5,741 nt of DNA from Candidatus Woesearchaeota archaeon (GTDB taxonomy: Archaea > Nanobdellota > Nanobdellia > Woesearchaeales > ARS49), in assembly GCA_030630695.1 (NCBI GenBank), contig DAOVMP010000042.1:1-5741 (forward strand), read 5' to 3'. Of this stretch, positions 4,749 to 5,741 are shown one piece after another; the first letter of the stretch is position 1, and the number at the start of each line of letters is the position of its first letter. Position numbers and translations under genes: made by a program. The notes below the pieces were generated by a model. It had not been told where the DNA came from, did not search any database, and saw nothing but the letters and a program-made list of their open reading frames with translations.

Positions 4749-4780
4749 GATCTTAGACAGAAATATCTATTGAAATGAAA

Positions 4781-5422
4781 TCATATTTTTGGCGTAAGAA
4801 TGATTTCCGCTTTTTCAATTACTTCTTCAATCTCCTCAGAAATATTCATTCCTTCTTCTTCTTTTTCAATATCAACTAATTTAGCTTTGGTTTCAGGATG
4901 TTTATCGATCATGAATGAGCAACAATCAGGATATGGTTCTATAGATAGTAAATAAGTTCCTATTTTTTTTGCAATGTTTTTAATTTCTTCTTTATCATAT
5001 CCTAATATTGGTGTTAATATTGGTTTTTTAGCTGCAGAATGAATAACTCCTAGGTTATCTAGTGTCTGCGAAGCTACTTGTCCTAGACAATCACCAGTCA
5101 CAAATCCAATAGCCCCTTCTTTTTCAAGAATTTGTTCAGCTATCCAAAACATTATTCGTCTATAAACTATCATCCGATTTTTGGATTGAATATTTTGAAT
5201 AACTTTTCTTTGTATTTCTCCAAATGGAATCATATATAATTTAACTTTGCCGTATTCGCGTAATTTTTTCGCAAGTCTTTCTACTTTTCCTTTTACACTT
5301 TCTTTTTGAATTGTTTGATTATGAAAATGAACAAGAATTAATTCTGCTCCTTTCTCTAACATAAGATAACTAGCCACAGGAGAGTCAATTCCTCCGCTCA
5401 TTAATGAAACGTATTTTGCCAT
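4781..5422 (-). CDS. thiI: ThiI-type PP-loop tRNA sulfurtransferase lacking THUMP
   Basis: A 213-aa protein corresponding to the adenylation (AANH/PP-loop) domain of ThiI, which activates U8 of tRNA with ATP for 4-thiouridine formation. The PP-loop is SLMSGGIDSPVASY (6-19) with SGGIDS at 9-14. The ThiI signature is FVTGDCLGQVASQTLDNL (107-124), followed by KPILTPILGYDKEEI (133-147). PDCCSF (165-170) with Cys167-Cys168, then KHPET, is in the region of the catalytic Cys of the family. Standard ThiI has about 170 further N-terminal residues (ferredoxin-like plus THUMP, which bind the tRNA); here the ATG directly precedes the PP-loop strand and has a TATA box 27 nt upstream, so the short form is genuine and not a truncated call. 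No rhodanese domain is present. A separate THUMP protein may assist. Thiamin-related sulfur transfer or another thiolation is an alternative role. Confidence 0.85.
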   Translation of the reverse strand: MAKYVSLMSGGIDSPVASYLMLEKGAELILVHFHNQTIQKESVKGKVERLAKKLREYGKVKLYMIPFGEIQRKVIQNIQSKNRMIVYRRIMFWIAEQILEKEGAIGFVTGDCLGQVASQTLDNLGVIHSAAKKPILTPILGYDKEEIKNIAKKIGTYLLSIEPYPDCCSFMIDKHPETKAKLVDIEKEEEGMNISEEIEEVIEKAEIILTPKI

Positions 5423-5445
5423 ATACTAATTATAACATAGCAGTG

Positions 5446-5453
5446 TTTAAATA
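5446..5453 (-). promoter_or_regulatory. TATA box of the ThiI-type gene
   Basis: TATTTAAA on the minus strand, preceded by purine-rich CGAAGC as a possible BRE, centred about 27 nt before the ATG at 5422. It fixes the short start of the ThiI-type protein and predicts a leaderless mRNA. It lies in the 63-nt gap after the upstream methyltransferase stop codon. Confidence 0.6.
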
Positions 5454-5485
5454 GCTTCGTGTTGAATTATTATTAATAGAGAATT

Positions 5486-5741
5486 TTACTTTTTCTTTAG
5501 TAAATACCCCATATATTCAATTTTATCTTTATATTTTGTGTACCATCCATGAAATTCTATTTTTTTCTCAATAACAAATCCTGTTTTTTTGAATAATGGT
5601 TCTATTTCCTTTTTAGTATATGTTTTAATTTTATTTTTAGTTTCTTTTTTCTTGTTAATCTTTTTGGGCAGAGTAAATGCAAAATATCCTTGTATTTTAA
5701 GAACTCTATTTGCTTCTTTGAATATTTTTAATGGCTTTCTC
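5486..5741 (-). CDS. SAM-dependent methyltransferase, C-terminal part (cut by window edge)
   Basis: The last 84 codons of a minus-strand gene, read from the window edge to TAA at 5486-5488. The visible start, PLKIFKEANRVLKIQGYFAFTLP (about residues 3-25 of the fragment), is the typical helix plus strand beta-5 of class I methyltransferases (compare the common LxExxRVLKPGGxFxxxxP). It is followed by a Lys-rich segment (26-43) and YTKKEIEPLFKKTGFVIEKK, the usual helix before the final beta hairpin. The SAM-binding motifs lie beyond the window. The fragment ends in KKK. The ThiI-type gene follows on the same strand after 63 nt but has its own promoter, so a shared operon is not required. Substrate unknown. 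Confidence 0.75.
   Translation of the reverse strand, partial: RKPLKIFKEANRVLKIQGYFAFTLPKKINKKKETKNKIKTYTKKEIEPLFKKTGFVIEKKIEFHGWYTKYKDKIEYMGYLLKKK

Noticed and set aside
4691..4760. Direct repeat TTAGACAG (4691-4698 and 4753-4760)
   Set aside because: Two 8-base copies, one inside a coding region, are expected by chance in AT-rich DNA.
1..5741. CRISPR array, insertion sequence, prophage or defence genes
   Set aside because: No regularly spaced repeats, transposase or integrase motifs or defence nucleases were seen; the tRNA has no duplicated 3' end indicating an attachment site.

Overview
This AT-rich window looks archaeal, most likely from a small-genome DPANN-type lineage (Woesearchaeota/Pacearchaeota-like); the lineage is inference. 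Directly visible support: almost every transcription unit has a TATA-like box 25-31 nt upstream of its start codon or tRNA 5' end, which is an archaeal core promoter with (near-)leaderless mRNA; the tRNA-Gly has discriminator A73 and no encoded CCA; the DHH phosphoesterase and ThiI-type protein resemble archaeal forms.

Layout. Positions 1-1751 (minus) hold a three-gene operon: SAM-dependent methyltransferase, PIG-L/LmbE-type N-deacetylase and a family 4 glycosyltransferase cut by the window edge. The genes overlap by 8 nt or lie 1 nt apart and together suggest making or modifying a glycan or glycoconjugate. Positions 1803-1907 hold tRNA-Gly(UCC) with its own promoter. Positions 1932-2193 hold an unrecognised 76-aa protein. 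Positions 2210-3120 encode a predicted lipoprotein with a DNase I-like endonuclease/exonuclease/phosphatase domain, divergent from a Cys-rich DUF6485-like protein (3169-3366). That gene's end overlaps the end of a DHH/DHHA1 phosphoesterase gene (3359-4432, minus) by 8 nt.

Positions 4433-4600 are the most interesting part. Unlike its neighbours, the DHH gene appears to have a leader of about 118 nt containing a compact, GC-richer element (49% G+C over 100 nt by hand count). The element is closed by a perfect 10-bp helix and carries an internal hairpin with tandem G-A mismatches and two helices in pseudoknot order. It ends just before a Shine-Dalgarno-like AAGGA and the ATG. It may be an undescribed archaeal cis-regulatory RNA. 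A TATA-like box next to it is also correctly placed for a divergent 43-aa four-cysteine protein (4603-4734).

Positions 4781-5455 hold a ThiI-type PP-loop tRNA sulfurtransferase lacking the N-terminal THUMP region, and 5486-5741 hold the C-terminal end of another methyltransferase. Apart from the glycan operon, the genes are mostly single-gene units concerned with nucleic acids: tRNA, tRNA thiolation, nucleotide/nucleic-acid phosphoesterase and a surface nuclease-like protein. Identifications rest on motif recognition by eye; no database search was run.
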